From positions 372,001 to 436,000 of the forward strand of contig CAVYDJ010000001.1 in NCBI GenBank assembly GCA_963767285.1: a stretch of DNA of 64,000 bases, given 5' to 3'. The notes beneath the pieces were generated by a model. It worked only from the letters and a program-made list of their open reading frames with translations. It did no database searches and had not been told where the DNA came from. Position 1 is the first letter of the stretch. Each line of letters begins with the position of its first letter. This document shows, piece by piece, positions 42,701 to 51,497 of the stretch. This DNA is from WHSW01 sp963767285 (lineage in GTDB: Bacteria; Actinomycetota; Thermoleophilia; Solirubrobacterales; 70-9). The translations under genes were made by a program, and so were the position numbers.

Positions 42701-44519
42701 AGATCGTCACGACGCCGGCGATCGCCGAGCTCGACGGCGACCCGGGACCCGAGATCGTCTCGGCGACCAACGAGGTCGTCTCAACGGACCCCGCGGCCCC
42801 GGACAACCCCCTCCAGCTCCTCAACGTCTTCCTCGGCGCGGCGACCGGCGCCAACCCCGTGTACGCGATCAACGACGACGGGACGGCCGTTGACGGCTGG
42901 CCGGTCCACGTCGGCGTCGCCGCGGGCGACCTGCTGCCGCTCGTCCTGCCGGGACACGACGCCGCAGTCGTTGACGTCGATGACGACGGGGTGGACGAGG
43001 TCTCCGTGTCCGCGGCGACCTCGCTGGAGGCTCAGGGCTCGCGCCTTGTCAACGGTGACGGCTCGACCAACGTGACCTACGTGAACGACGGCCCGCGCAA
43101 CACGCTCGACCAGGGGCCGATCCTCAACCTCGCCGACTACACGTCGATCGGCGACGTGATGGGCCTTGGCACGCCCGCCGCGGTCAAGGGCGGCCTGTCC
43201 GTCAACGGCGTCGCGAACCTGCTCGCGGTCAACCAGAACCTTCCGTTCAACCACGTCGAGCAGGCGTGGGACCTGCAGACGGGCACCGCGCTTGCCGCGG
43301 TACCCGCGGGCCACCGACGACTTCCAGCTGCTCTCCCAGGCGCCGATCGCCCGCGTCGGCGGCACCGGCGTCGAGCGCCAGATCCTCGCCGGGAGCGGCA
43401 TGTACCAGCTCCACGCGTACGGTCCGGGCGGCCTCGAGGCGAACGGGGATTGGCCGAAGTTCACCGGTGGCTGGATCCAGACGACGCCCGCGGTCGGCGA
43501 CGCCGACGGCGACGGCGACCTCGACGTCACGGGGTACACCCGCGAGGGCTGGTCCTTCCTCTGGGATACGGAGTCGGACGCCTGCGGTCCCGACAACTCA
43601 CCCGCCAACAACGAGTGGTGGACCTACCACCATGACGAGTTCGAACAGCGCCAACTACGGCACCGACGCGAGGCCGCCCGGCGCGCCGGAGGACCTGGCC
43701 GCTCAGCGAAACGTCTCGACGGTCACCCTGAGCTTCACGGCGCCCGGCGACGACTGGATGTGCGGGACGGCGCAGAAGCTGCGCGTCCTCGTCGCCAACG
43801 GCCCGATCCAGCACCCGGGAGACGGAACTCAGCTTCGCGACGTCGACGTGACGACGGCCGCGGGCGACGACGTCACGCTCGACCTCACCGACGCCGAGCT
43901 CGAAGGCAAGACCCACGCCGCCGTCCTGTATCGGGACGAGGCCGGTAACTGGGGCCTGCTCAAGGGCATCGCTGTGCCCGCCACGACCGGTGGCGGCGGT
44001 GGCGGCGGTGGCGGCGGGGGCGGCGGCGGTGGCGGTGCGGGCGGTGGCGATGGTGGTGCCGGCGGGGACGGCTCCGGCGGCGACGGCGCTGGTGGCGACG
44101 GCTCGGGTGGGGACGGCTCCGGTGGCGACGGCTCGGGTGGCGACGGCGACGGCTCCGGCGGCGGCGGTGCCCCGTGTGCGAACGCCATCGATGGCACGGC
44201 CGCTGACGACAAGCTGTCCGGAACCGACGGCTCGGACCGCATCCGCGGCCTGGCGGGCGCCGATCGCATCAAGTCCGGCGATGGCGACGACTGCGTCTCC
44301 GGCCAGGGCGGCGCCGACCGCCTCGACGGTGGTCCGGGCAACGACGAGCTGAAGGGCGGCCGGGGCAAGGACCGCATCAAGGGCGGCGACGGCGCGGACG
44401 TGATCCGCGTCCGCCGCGGCGCGCGCGACCGTGTCGATTGCGGGTCCGGCGACGACACCGTGTTCATCAACCGCGCGCGGGATCGCGTGCGGAACTGCGA
44501 GAAGGTGAGGTCGAAGTGA
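39752..44519 (+). pseudogene. Giant secreted subtilase-like / FG-GAP / RTX protein, first of a tandem pair, frameshifted
   Basis: A signal peptide (MHGRRGVSVALIAAVCMAAP) leads a subtilisin-fold region with Asp in IAILDTGIEWQD and His in NGHGTDRAKSA. The nucleophile position reads ENTGLASGAAGLV instead of GTSxAxP. FG-GAP-like repeats follow (LADLDLDGGLDIVAASLDQ), then a poly-Gly linker at ~43.99-44.17 kb and an RTX tail (GADRLDGGPGNDELKGGRGK, then RVRNCEKVRSK). The frame changes by one base near 42512 (base missing), 43303 and 43640 (base extra each). Corrected length would be about 1588 residues, almost that of its downstream paralogue. Its final TGA overlaps the paralogue's GTG. Confidence 0.72.
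43990..44170 (+). repeat. Gly/Asp-rich low-complexity coding repeat
   Basis: Runs of GGC/GGT codons encode first a poly-Gly stretch and then repeated GDGSGGDGS units as the linker before the RTX tail. A shorter related linker lies at ~48770-48920 in the next gene. Such tracts favour slippage, recombination and assembly error. Confidence 0.8.
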
Positions 44520-47500
44520 GATCCAGGGCGTTGCCGATTGCCGTGCTCACCCTGCTGATCGCGGCGCCGCCGGCGCTCGCCGAGTTTCCCTTCGCCCCGC
44601 AGGGTCCTCCTGCCGACTACACGAACTACTACGTCACGAACGAGGAGCCCGGCGACGTCGGCGACGACAACGGCGGCGAGTACTTCAAGTATTCGGCCTC
44701 GCCTGATCCGACGAACGTGATCAACAACGCGCGGCCGACCGAGCTCGGGGGCGTTCGCGGAGCCTCCCTGTTCGACGTCGACGAGGGCCTCGACTGGGCA
44801 TGGCAGGTGAGCACCGGGCGCCCCGACGTCACCATCGCGGTACTCGACTCCGGGATCGAGTGGGACAACGCCGGGGCGATGAACGACCTGCGGTTCAAGA
44901 CGCGGATCAACCGCGGCGAGGCACCCGTGCCGTTCACGGATCGGACCGACGCCCAGGCGCTGGTCGCGGGAACCGACTGCGACGCGTACGCGGACGTCTA
45001 CGACGCGAACGCCGACGGCGTCTTCAACCTGCGCGACTACGCCTGCGACTCGCGGGTCAACGTCACCGATCCGCGCCGCGCCGGCCCGGCGGGCACGCTC
45101 ACACCCCAGGACGTCCTGATCGCGTTCTCGAGTGGCTCGTTCCCCGGCGGCATCGACGGCGGCCAGGACGACGACGGCAACGGCTTCGTCGACGACATGG
45201 TCGGCTGGGACTTCCTCGACGACGACAACGACCCCTTCGACGATGTCGGCTACGGGCACGGGACCGGTGAGGCCGAGGGCTCCAACGGCGAGGCGGACAA
45301 CGGCAACTCGATCGGCTCGTGTCCCAACTGCACCGTGATCCATATGCGGGTCGGTGACAGCTTCATCGCCGACGTCAACCGCGCCGCCGCGGCGATGGTC
45401 TACGCGGTCGACAACGGCGCCCTCGTGATCCAGTCGGCCCTCGGCACCCTCAACAACACGAGCCTCGCCCGCGACGCGGTCGAATACGCGTACGAGCACG
45501 GGGTCACCGCGATCGTCTCCGCCGCCGACGAGGCAGCGCAGCACAACAACCAGCCGTACCTGCCGAAGACGATCCTCGTCAACTCGGTCACCCGGCGAGG
45601 CACGGACGACGCCGCGCCACCCACCGATCAGTCGTATCTCACGTTCAACGGCTGCACGAACTTCAACGCCAAGATCACGCTCGCGATCCCGTCGACGAGC
45701 TGCTCGTCCGACGCGGTGGGCGTGGGCTCGGGCCTCGCCGGCGTCGTCATCAGCGCCGCGCTCAACGCCTACGACCAGGACGCGCTCGAGGCGCATCCCG
45801 ACTGCGTTCGGGCCGTCGACGTCGACGGCGACCCTGGACTCGACCCGTGCATCATCAGCCCGAACGAGGTCCGCCAGCTGATGGCCAGCGGCACGGTCGC
45901 CGGCCAGGCGATGCCCGACGACGTCAACTTCACCTCACCGCTGGGCACGCCGGAGCCCTCGTGCGCGACGCCGGCTCCCGGCCCGCTCGCCTGCACGCAT
46001 CCCTACGGACCCCTCGGCGCCCTGCAGGCGATGGTCGACGCCAACCGCACGCCTCAGCCTCCGGTGACGCCGGTCCTGCGCAGCTACCCGGCCCGTGCCG
46101 GCCACGATCAGTTCTACGGCTACGGCCGGGTCAACGTCAACCGCAGCGTGCGGCAGCTGCTCAACGATCCGAACCCGGCTCCGGCGTTCGAGTCGCGGAT
46201 CCCGCCGGAGGCCGAGATCGAGTCGCCGAACTGGAACCAGCAGCTCGACCCCGCGCAGGCGAGCTTCGACGTCACCGGTCACGTCGCTGCGCGCCAGGGC
46301 CAGTTCACCTGCCGGGTCTACGTCGCGCCGGGTCACTATCCGAACAACTCTCTCGTCGCCGACGGTGGCGATTTCGCTGCGGTGGCCGCGGGTGGCGGAG
46401 CGTGCGACGGATCGACGCGCACGGGCTCGTTCGACGGCAAGCTCGCCCAGCTCGACGTCGCAACCCTGCAGGCGATGTATCCGCCCGGGACCAGCTTCAC
46501 CGGGCCTGAGCCGCTGCCGACGAACGCGAACGGCAACGGGCGACCGAACTCCGAGACTCGCGGCTTCATCGTCAAGGTCGTCGTCTCGACTGCGGCGGCC
46601 GGTGCTCTGCCTGCGATGACGGGCGAGGATCAGCGGGCCGCCTACCTGCTGCGCGACGCCGACCAGCTCCCGGCCTTCCCGCGCTCGGTGCGCCGGGGCG
46701 GGCAGACCGTCGTCGGCCCCGCGCCCACGGGGGACGTCGAGTCCTCTCCCGCGTTCGCCGATCTGAACGGCGACAACCGCAACGAGCTGATCTTCGCGGG
46801 CAGTGACGGCTTCGTGCACGCGATGCGACCCGACGGCACCGAGCTCGCCGGCTGGCCCGTGCGCGGAGACGTGCCCGGGTTCATCGCCGGCCACGCCGGC
46901 ACGCGCGCTTTCGAAACTGAGGAGATCTCGACCAACTTCGGCGGCGCGATGCTGTCCGCGGTCGCGGTCGCCGACGCCAACCGCGACGGCGCGCCCGAGG
47001 TCTACGTCGGCGACTTCGAGGGCAAGCTCTACGGCTGGAATTCCAGCGGCCAGCGGATCTTCACCGAGGAGTCGAACATCGCCTTCTCCGGCAAGCCGCT
47101 GACTCCGTTTGCGAACGTCCGCTACGAACCGGGCCAGCGCGAGTTCCGCCGGACGCAGCACGGGTTCTTCGCCTCGCCGGTGCTCGCCGACATCGACGGC
47201 GACGATGACCTCGAGATCGTCGCCGCGGCGATGGACCGCCACGTCTATGCCTGGGATGCCGACGACTCGACGCCGAATGCACCGGGCGGGGCCGATCAGC
47301 TCGACGGCTATCCGGTGCTCGTCGTCGACCCGGCCAAGGTCGCCTCCGTCGCGCCGACCACGCACGCGATCACCTTCAAGCCCGACGCGGACTCTGCGCA
47401 GCAGGGCGCGATCGTCGCCACTCCGGCCGTCGGCGACATCGACGACGACGACGCCGACGGCCCCAACGAGGCGCCCGAGATCATCGTCGGCACCAACGAG

Positions 47501-49267
47501 GAGTACCTCGAGCCGCTCAACGCCGGCACGATAGGAAACGCAACGCTCGGCCCGCTGGGTCAGAGCGGCCTGCTCGACCCCGGCAACGCCCGCCTGTACG
47601 CGCTCGAGGCCGCCGGCGACACCGACGGCAACCCGCTGCTCGACAACTCGACCCTGCGCGATGGCTGGCCCTTCTCGCTCGGGATCGTGCTGACGGGCCT
47701 CCTCCCCGTCGTCGGCGAGGGGGTGACCGGCAACCCGGTGATCGGGCCGGTCGACTGCGCTCAGGGCAACGACGCCGGCCCGAACGTCGGCGCGCTCGCC
47801 AACAACGGCCCCGCGTACATCCTCAACTCCGACGCGAGCTCGTGCTACGGCAGCAGTGGCGGGCTGCCGAACGCGCTGCCGTCGGAGACGACCGGGAACC
47901 CCGCGCAGGTCGACCGGCCGGTCCTGCCCGCGGTCGGGCACCCGGCGTTCGGCATGCAGCCGGACGGGCTCGGGTTCTTCGTCCCGGCTGCGGGCATCGT
48001 GCGCGCGCTCGACCTGGTGCTGCCGGAGTATCAGCCGACGGGTCAGGACTTCGTCGCGGGGTGGAACGCGGCGCTGGGCCAGTTCAAGCCCGGGTTCCCG
48101 GCCGCGGTCAACGACCTCCAGTTCCTCACGGGGCCGTCGATCTCCGACATCGGCGGGCCTCCCGGCGAGGAGATCATCGAGGGCACCGCCAGCAAGGACC
48201 TGGTCGCGCTCAGTACCGCGGGCACGCCCGCCGACGTGGCCCGGTGGCCGAAGGCGACGACCGACTGGACGGTCGCAAACGCGCTGATCGGCTCGTTCGG
48301 GACGCTCGACACCGAGCCCGGTGCGACCAAGGTGGTCGTCTCCGCCACGCGCTCGGGCTACCTCAGCGCCTACGCCACCGACGGCGCGGCCTGCTCCCCC
48401 TCCTCCTGGCCGCGGTTCCACCACGACAACGCCAACTCGGGTGACTTCAGTCGCGACGCGGGGCTGCCGGGGCGGCCGTTCGAAGCCGCGGTCTCAGCCT
48501 CGGCGCTGACGTTCAAGGCGCCGGGCGACGACCTGCTCTGCGGGACCGCGGACCACTACGAGATCGTCACCTCGGCCGATCCGATCGACGAGACGAACTT
48601 CGGCGCAGCGGCACCGCTGTCCGGTGCGCCGGCTCCGGGGCAGCCGGGCGGACAGCAGTCCTACCCGCTGCCGGTCGCTGCGCAGCGCTACCTCGCCGTG
48701 CGCGCGGTCGACGAGCAGGGCAACGTCGGCCGCCCGGCGATCGTCGACCGCGGCCCCGCGCCCGGCTCAGGCCCGGGTCCCGGTCCTGGTCCCGACCCCG
48801 ACCCCGCTCCCGGCGGCGGGGATGACGGGTCGGGTGGCGGCACCGGCGGCGACGGCTCCGGGGGCGGCGACGGCTCGGGTGACGGCTCCGGCGGCGGGAG
48901 CGGCGACGGCGGTGGCGCGGGTGCGTGCGCGAACGAGATCGCGGGCACCTCGGGTGCCGACAAGCTCACGGGAACCGACAGCGGCGACCGGATCCGCGGC
49001 GGCGGCGGCTCCGACCGGATCGACGGCGCCGGCGGCGACGACTGCGTGAGCGGCGAGGGCGGCGCGGACCGCCTCGGCGGCGGTGCCGGCGACGACGAGC
49101 TCAGGGGTGGCCGTGGCAAGGACAGGCTCGCCGGCGGCGCTGGTGACGACGTGATCCGCGCCCGCCGCGGCTCGCGCGACCGGATCGACTGCGGACCCGG
49201 TGAGGACGTCGTGTTCCTGAACGACCGGCGAGACCGGGCGCGAAACTGCGAGACCGTTAACCGTTAG
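44516..49267 (+). CDS. Giant secreted subtilase-like / FG-GAP / RTX protein, second of a tandem pair (intact)
   Basis: 1583 residues. GTG 44516, overlapping the TGA of the first copy, gives signal peptide RSRALPIAVLTLLIAAPPALA. Residues ~100-480 keep the subtilase fold: Asp in IAVLDSGIEWDN and His in GYGHGTGEAEG. The GTSxAxP segment reads SDAVGVGSGLAGVV, so no serine stands at the usual nucleophile site. From ~740, FG-GAP/VCBS-like blades repeat (AFADLNGDNRNELIFAGSDG, LADIDGDDDLEIVAAAMD). A late segment (ALTFKAPGDDLLCGTADHY) matches one in the first copy. The C-terminus is a Gly/Asp linker and RTX repeats (DDCVSGEGGADRLGGGAGDD) ending RARNCETVNR. Likely an exported calcium-dependent binding protein, not a working protease. 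Confidence 0.75.
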   Translation: MRSRALPIAVLTLLIAAPPALAEFPFAPQGPPADYTNYYVTNEEPGDVGDDNGGEYFKYSASPDPTNVINNARPTELGGVRGASLFDVDEGLDWAWQVSTGRPDVTIAVLDSGIEWDNAGAMNDLRFKTRINRGEAPVPFTDRTDAQALVAGTDCDAYADVYDANADGVFNLRDYACDSRVNVTDPRRAGPAGTLTPQDVLIAFSSGSFPGGIDGGQDDDGNGFVDDMVGWDFLDDDNDPFDDVGYGHGTGEAEGSNGEADNGNSIGSCPNCTVIHMRVGDSFIADVNRAAAAMVYAVDNGALVIQSALGTLNNTSLARDAVEYAYEHGVTAIVSAADEAAQHNNQPYLPKTILVNSVTRRGTDDAAPPTDQSYLTFNGCTNFNAKITLAIPSTSCSSDAVGVGSGLAGVVISAALNAYDQDALEAHPDCVRAVDVDGDPGLDPCIISPNEVRQLMASGTVAGQAMPDDVNFTSPLGTPEPSCATPAPGPLACTHPYGPLGALQAMVDANRTPQPPVTPVLRSYPARAGHDQFYGYGRVNVNRSVRQLLNDPNPAPAFESRIPPEAEIESPNWNQQLDPAQASFDVTGHVAARQGQFTCRVYVAPGHYPNNSLVADGGDFAAVAAGGGACDGSTRTGSFDGKLAQLDVATLQAMYPPGTSFTGPEPLPTNANGNGRPNSETRGFIVKVVVSTAAAGALPAMTGEDQRAAYLLRDADQLPAFPRSVRRGGQTVVGPAPTGDVESSPAFADLNGDNRNELIFAGSDGFVHAMRPDGTELAGWPVRGDVPGFIAGHAGTRAFETEEISTNFGGAMLSAVAVADANRDGAPEVYVGDFEGKLYGWNSSGQRIFTEESNIAFSGKPLTPFANVRYEPGQREFRRTQHGFFASPVLADIDGDDDLEIVAAAMDRHVYAWDADDSTPNAPGGADQLDGYPVLVVDPAKVASVAPTTHAITFKPDADSAQQGAIVATPAVGDIDDDDADGPNEAPEIIVGTNEEYLEPLNAGTIGNATLGPLGQSGLLDPGNARLYALEAAGDTDGNPLLDNSTLRDGWPFSLGIVLTGLLPVVGEGVTGNPVIGPVDCAQGNDAGPNVGALANNGPAYILNSDASSCYGSSGGLPNALPSETTGNPAQVDRPVLPAVGHPAFGMQPDGLGFFVPAAGIVRALDLVLPEYQPTGQDFVAGWNAALGQFKPGFPAAVNDLQFLTGPSISDIGGPPGEEIIEGTASKDLVALSTAGTPADVARWPKATTDWTVANALIGSFGTLDTEPGATKVVVSATRSGYLSAYATDGAACSPSSWPRFHHDNANSGDFSRDAGLPGRPFEAAVSASALTFKAPGDDLLCGTADHYEIVTSADPIDETNFGAAAPLSGAPAPGQPGGQQSYPLPVAAQRYLAVRAVDEQGNVGRPAIVDRGPAPGSGPGPGPGPDPDPAPGGGDDGSGGGTGGDGSGGGDGSGDGSGGGSGDGGGAGACANEIAGTSGADKLTGTDSGDRIRGGGGSDRIDGAGGDDCVSGEGGADRLGGGAGDDELRGGRGKDRLAGGAGDDVIRARRGSRDRIDCGPGEDVVFLNDRRDRARNCETVNR

Positions 49268-50248
49268 ATCGTCAGCCAGGCGACCGGGTTGGCGACCATG
49301 ATCGTCCGCTCCTGGTCGTCGGTCAGCCCTGCCTCGCGCAGGTCGGGCAGCACCCGCTGAGGGACCATCCTGATGTCCCAGTCCTTGGCCATCCCCGCGG
49401 CGAGCATCTGCTCGATCACCGCCTGCGGGAACCAGTCGATCGTCCCGCAGGAGTCCGCCGACAGGAAGACGCGATCGGCGTAACCGCGCTCGAGCAGGGT
49501 GAGCGTCGTCGCCTGGCGCTGCTCGTACGGCAGGAACATCTCGAGCCCGTAGCGGTCGAGGCCGATCCAGACGCCGGTCTCCAGAATCCGCTCGATGTAG
49601 TCGAGGTCGTCGGTGTCGCCGGTGTGGGCGATCTGGATCTTCGAGGGGTCGACGCCCTCCTCGAGGAAGATCTCGATCTGGCGGGGCCCGGTCTCGCTGG
49701 CCGGCCGCGAGTGGGCCATGATCGGCGCCCCGGTCCGGACGCTCGCCTTCGCGGCGGCGCGGTGGACCTTCTCGACGTTCTCGGTCACGCCCGGCTCGTC
49801 GGCGGCGCACTTGATGAACCCCGCCTTGATGTCGGTGCCCTGGATCCCCTGCTCGATGTCGCTGACGAACAGCTCGGCGATCTGGTCGGGGTCGCGTCCG
49901 ACGAAGAACGGCGGGAGGTGGTCGTAGGTGTAGATGCCGGTGCAGGGCACGACCTGCAGGCCGGTCTGCTCGGAGACCTTGCGCATGAACTCGACGTCGC
50001 GGCCCAGGAACATCGCGGTCGGGTCGCAGATCGTCTTCACCCCGAGCTCGACCGCGGCGCTGCGCGACCTCGACCGCCGCGTCATAGCCGTCGCCCGGCT
50101 GCTCGCGCTCTGGGATCCCGCCCGAGGACTTCGCCTGCGGCCACTGCTGGTGGACGGCCTCGTCGCGGGTCCGCAGGTGCTCGTGGATCAGCGTCGTGCC
50201 GAGCTCGTCGGCGTCGATCGCTCCGGTGACGGTCTCGACCGTGCCCAT
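49264..50248 (-). pseudogene. Phosphotriesterase-family metallohydrolase, one frameshift
   Basis: The N-terminal frame from ATG 50248 gives METVTGAIDADELG-like start with the metal motif TTLIHEHLRTRDE. From about 50062 another frame gives the rest: AAVELGVKTICDPTAM, FMRKVSEQTGLQVVPCTGIY, the bridging Lys-type region AGFIKCAADEPG, HSRPASETGPRQIEI, IAHTGDTDDLDYIERIL and the Asp in VFLSADSCGTIDW. Joined, these make a ~327-residue PTE/PHP-like amidohydrolase, probably a lactonase. A one-base indel near 50062 separates the halves. The 3' end overlaps the RTX gene stop by four bases. Confidence 0.72.
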
Positions 50249-50260
50249 CGGACCTAGTCT

Positions 50261-50920
50261 ATGTCGATGAACGACGACCGCACGGTGCGCGACGCGACCG
50301 CCGCGGCGCTGGTGATCGGGCCGGCGCTGTTCTTCGTCGACAACCTGATCCATCCGAAGGAGCTCGAGCGCGGCAACGAGGCCGAGCAGTTGGCCGAGAT
50401 CGCCTCGGCGCCCGACCGCTGGCAGATCGCCCACCTGATCGGGTTTTTCGGCCTGATCGGGATCTGCGCGGCGATCCTCGGCCTCGCCTGGCTCGTGAGC
50501 CGCTCCGACAAGCGACTCGGCCTCTGGGCGGGCGCGGCCGGTGTCGTCGGCGCGCTCGGCCTCGCCTACGCGTTCGCGCTCGACGGCTACACGTGGGGGG
50601 TGCTCGGCGAGGTGTCCGGCCGGCCGGAGACCGACGCCGCGACGATCGAGGCGGCATTTGGCGAGATCCAGGAATCGAGCTGGTCGCTGCCCTATTACGC
50701 GCTTGGCGTGCTCGGATTGGTCGGCGGGATGCTCGCGCTTGCGTGGGGCCTGGCGCGCTCGAAGCTGGTCGGCGTGCCCGCGGCCGCGCTACTCGCGGCC
50801 GGTGCGCTGGCGGTCGCGATCGAGGGAGCGATCCCGAGCAACGCGTACTTCATCGCCAGCTCGGCGCTGTTCCTGGTCGCCGGGATCGCGGTCGCCGTCC
50901 AGCTCAGACGAGCTTCGTGA
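50261..50920 (+). CDS. Six-helix membrane protein
   Basis: 219 residues with about six hydrophobic segments (AALVIGPALFFVDNLI, LIGFFGLIGICAAILGLAWL, LGLWAGAAGVVGALGLAYAF, YYALGVLGLVGGMLALAWGL, VPAAALLAAGALAVAIEG, FIASSALFLVAGIAVAVQL). No charged motif suggests transport or catalysis. ATG 50261 or 50267 may start it. Divergent from the phosphotriesterase gene by 12 bases. Function unknown. Confidence 0.65.
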   Translation: MSMNDDRTVRDATAAALVIGPALFFVDNLIHPKELERGNEAEQLAEIASAPDRWQIAHLIGFFGLIGICAAILGLAWLVSRSDKRLGLWAGAAGVVGALGLAYAFALDGYTWGVLGEVSGRPETDAATIEAAFGEIQESSWSLPYYALGVLGLVGGMLALAWGLARSKLVGVPAAALLAAGALAVAIEGAIPSNAYFIASSALFLVAGIAVAVQLRRAS

Positions 50921-50990
50921 TCGCGATCACCATCGAGGCGATCAGGCAGATCACGCAGACGATCATCAGGTATCGCCAACTGGCGGGCAT
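50904..50990 (-). CDS. 28-residue single-helix membrane peptide
   Basis: MPASWRYLMIVCVICLIASM continues VIAITKLV and stops. It is one hydrophobic helix with a basic N-end (Arg6) and a Lys near the C-end. The ATG at 50990 is preceded by GAGGGA at a good distance. It overlaps the end of the convergent six-helix protein gene by 17 bases. Small membrane peptides of this shape are real in actinobacteria, but no homologue can be checked here. Confidence 0.4.
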   Translation of the reverse strand: MPASWRYLMIVCVICLIASMVIAITKLV

Positions 50991-51030
50991 CGGAGTCCCT
51001 CGGGATAGTATGGGCCGGCAATCGGGAGTG

Positions 51031-51037
51031 AAGGAGG
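51031..51037 (+). promoter_or_regulatory. Strong ribosome binding site fixing a TTG start
   Basis: AAGGAGG lies four bases before TTG 51042. It decides the start of the Usp gene, since no ATG or GTG is suitably placed. Confidence 0.8.
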
Positions 51038-51041
51038 CGTT

Positions 51042-51485
51042 TTGATCGAGCGGATCGTGGTCGGGACCGACGGGTCGGACACGGCGGCCGAGGCCGTTCG
51101 CCAGGCGACCGAGCTCGCCAAGGCGACCGGCGCGAAGCTGGACATCCTCAGCGCCTACGAGCCCGTCTCCGCGCGCCAGTTGCGCGAGGAATCCGGCGAG
51201 ATCCCCGGCGACGTCGCCTACGCCGTCGGCCCGAAGGAGGACGTCAACGTGACCCTCGAGGGGGCTAGCGGCCCGGCTTCCGAGGCCGGGGTGGAGGTCA
51301 GCACCCACGCCCGCGAGGGCGACCCCGCCGACGCGATCCTCGACCTCGCCGAGGAGGTCAACGCCGACCTGATCGTGGTCGGCAACAAGGGCATGACCGG
51401 GGCGCGGCGGTTCCTGCTGGGGAGCGTGCCGAACAAGATCTCCCACCACGCGCCCTGCAGCGTCTATATCGCGCGTACGACCTAG
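51042..51485 (+). CDS. Universal stress protein (UspA family)
   Basis: 147 residues, one Usp domain: IERIVVGTDGSDTAAEAVRQ, then ILDLAEEVNADLIVVGNKGM and the ATP-loop-like GARRFLLGSVPNKISHHAPC with SVYI at the end. The G-x2-G-x9-G-S/T pattern (GNKGM...GSV) suggests ATP binding. Stress or dormancy role is by family. Confidence 0.88.
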   Translation: MIERIVVGTDGSDTAAEAVRQATELAKATGAKLDILSAYEPVSARQLREESGEIPGDVAYAVGPKEDVNVTLEGASGPASEAGVEVSTHAREGDPADAILDLAEEVNADLIVVGNKGMTGARRFLLGSVPNKISHHAPCSVYIARTT

Positions 51486-51497
51486 TAGTACGCGCGC

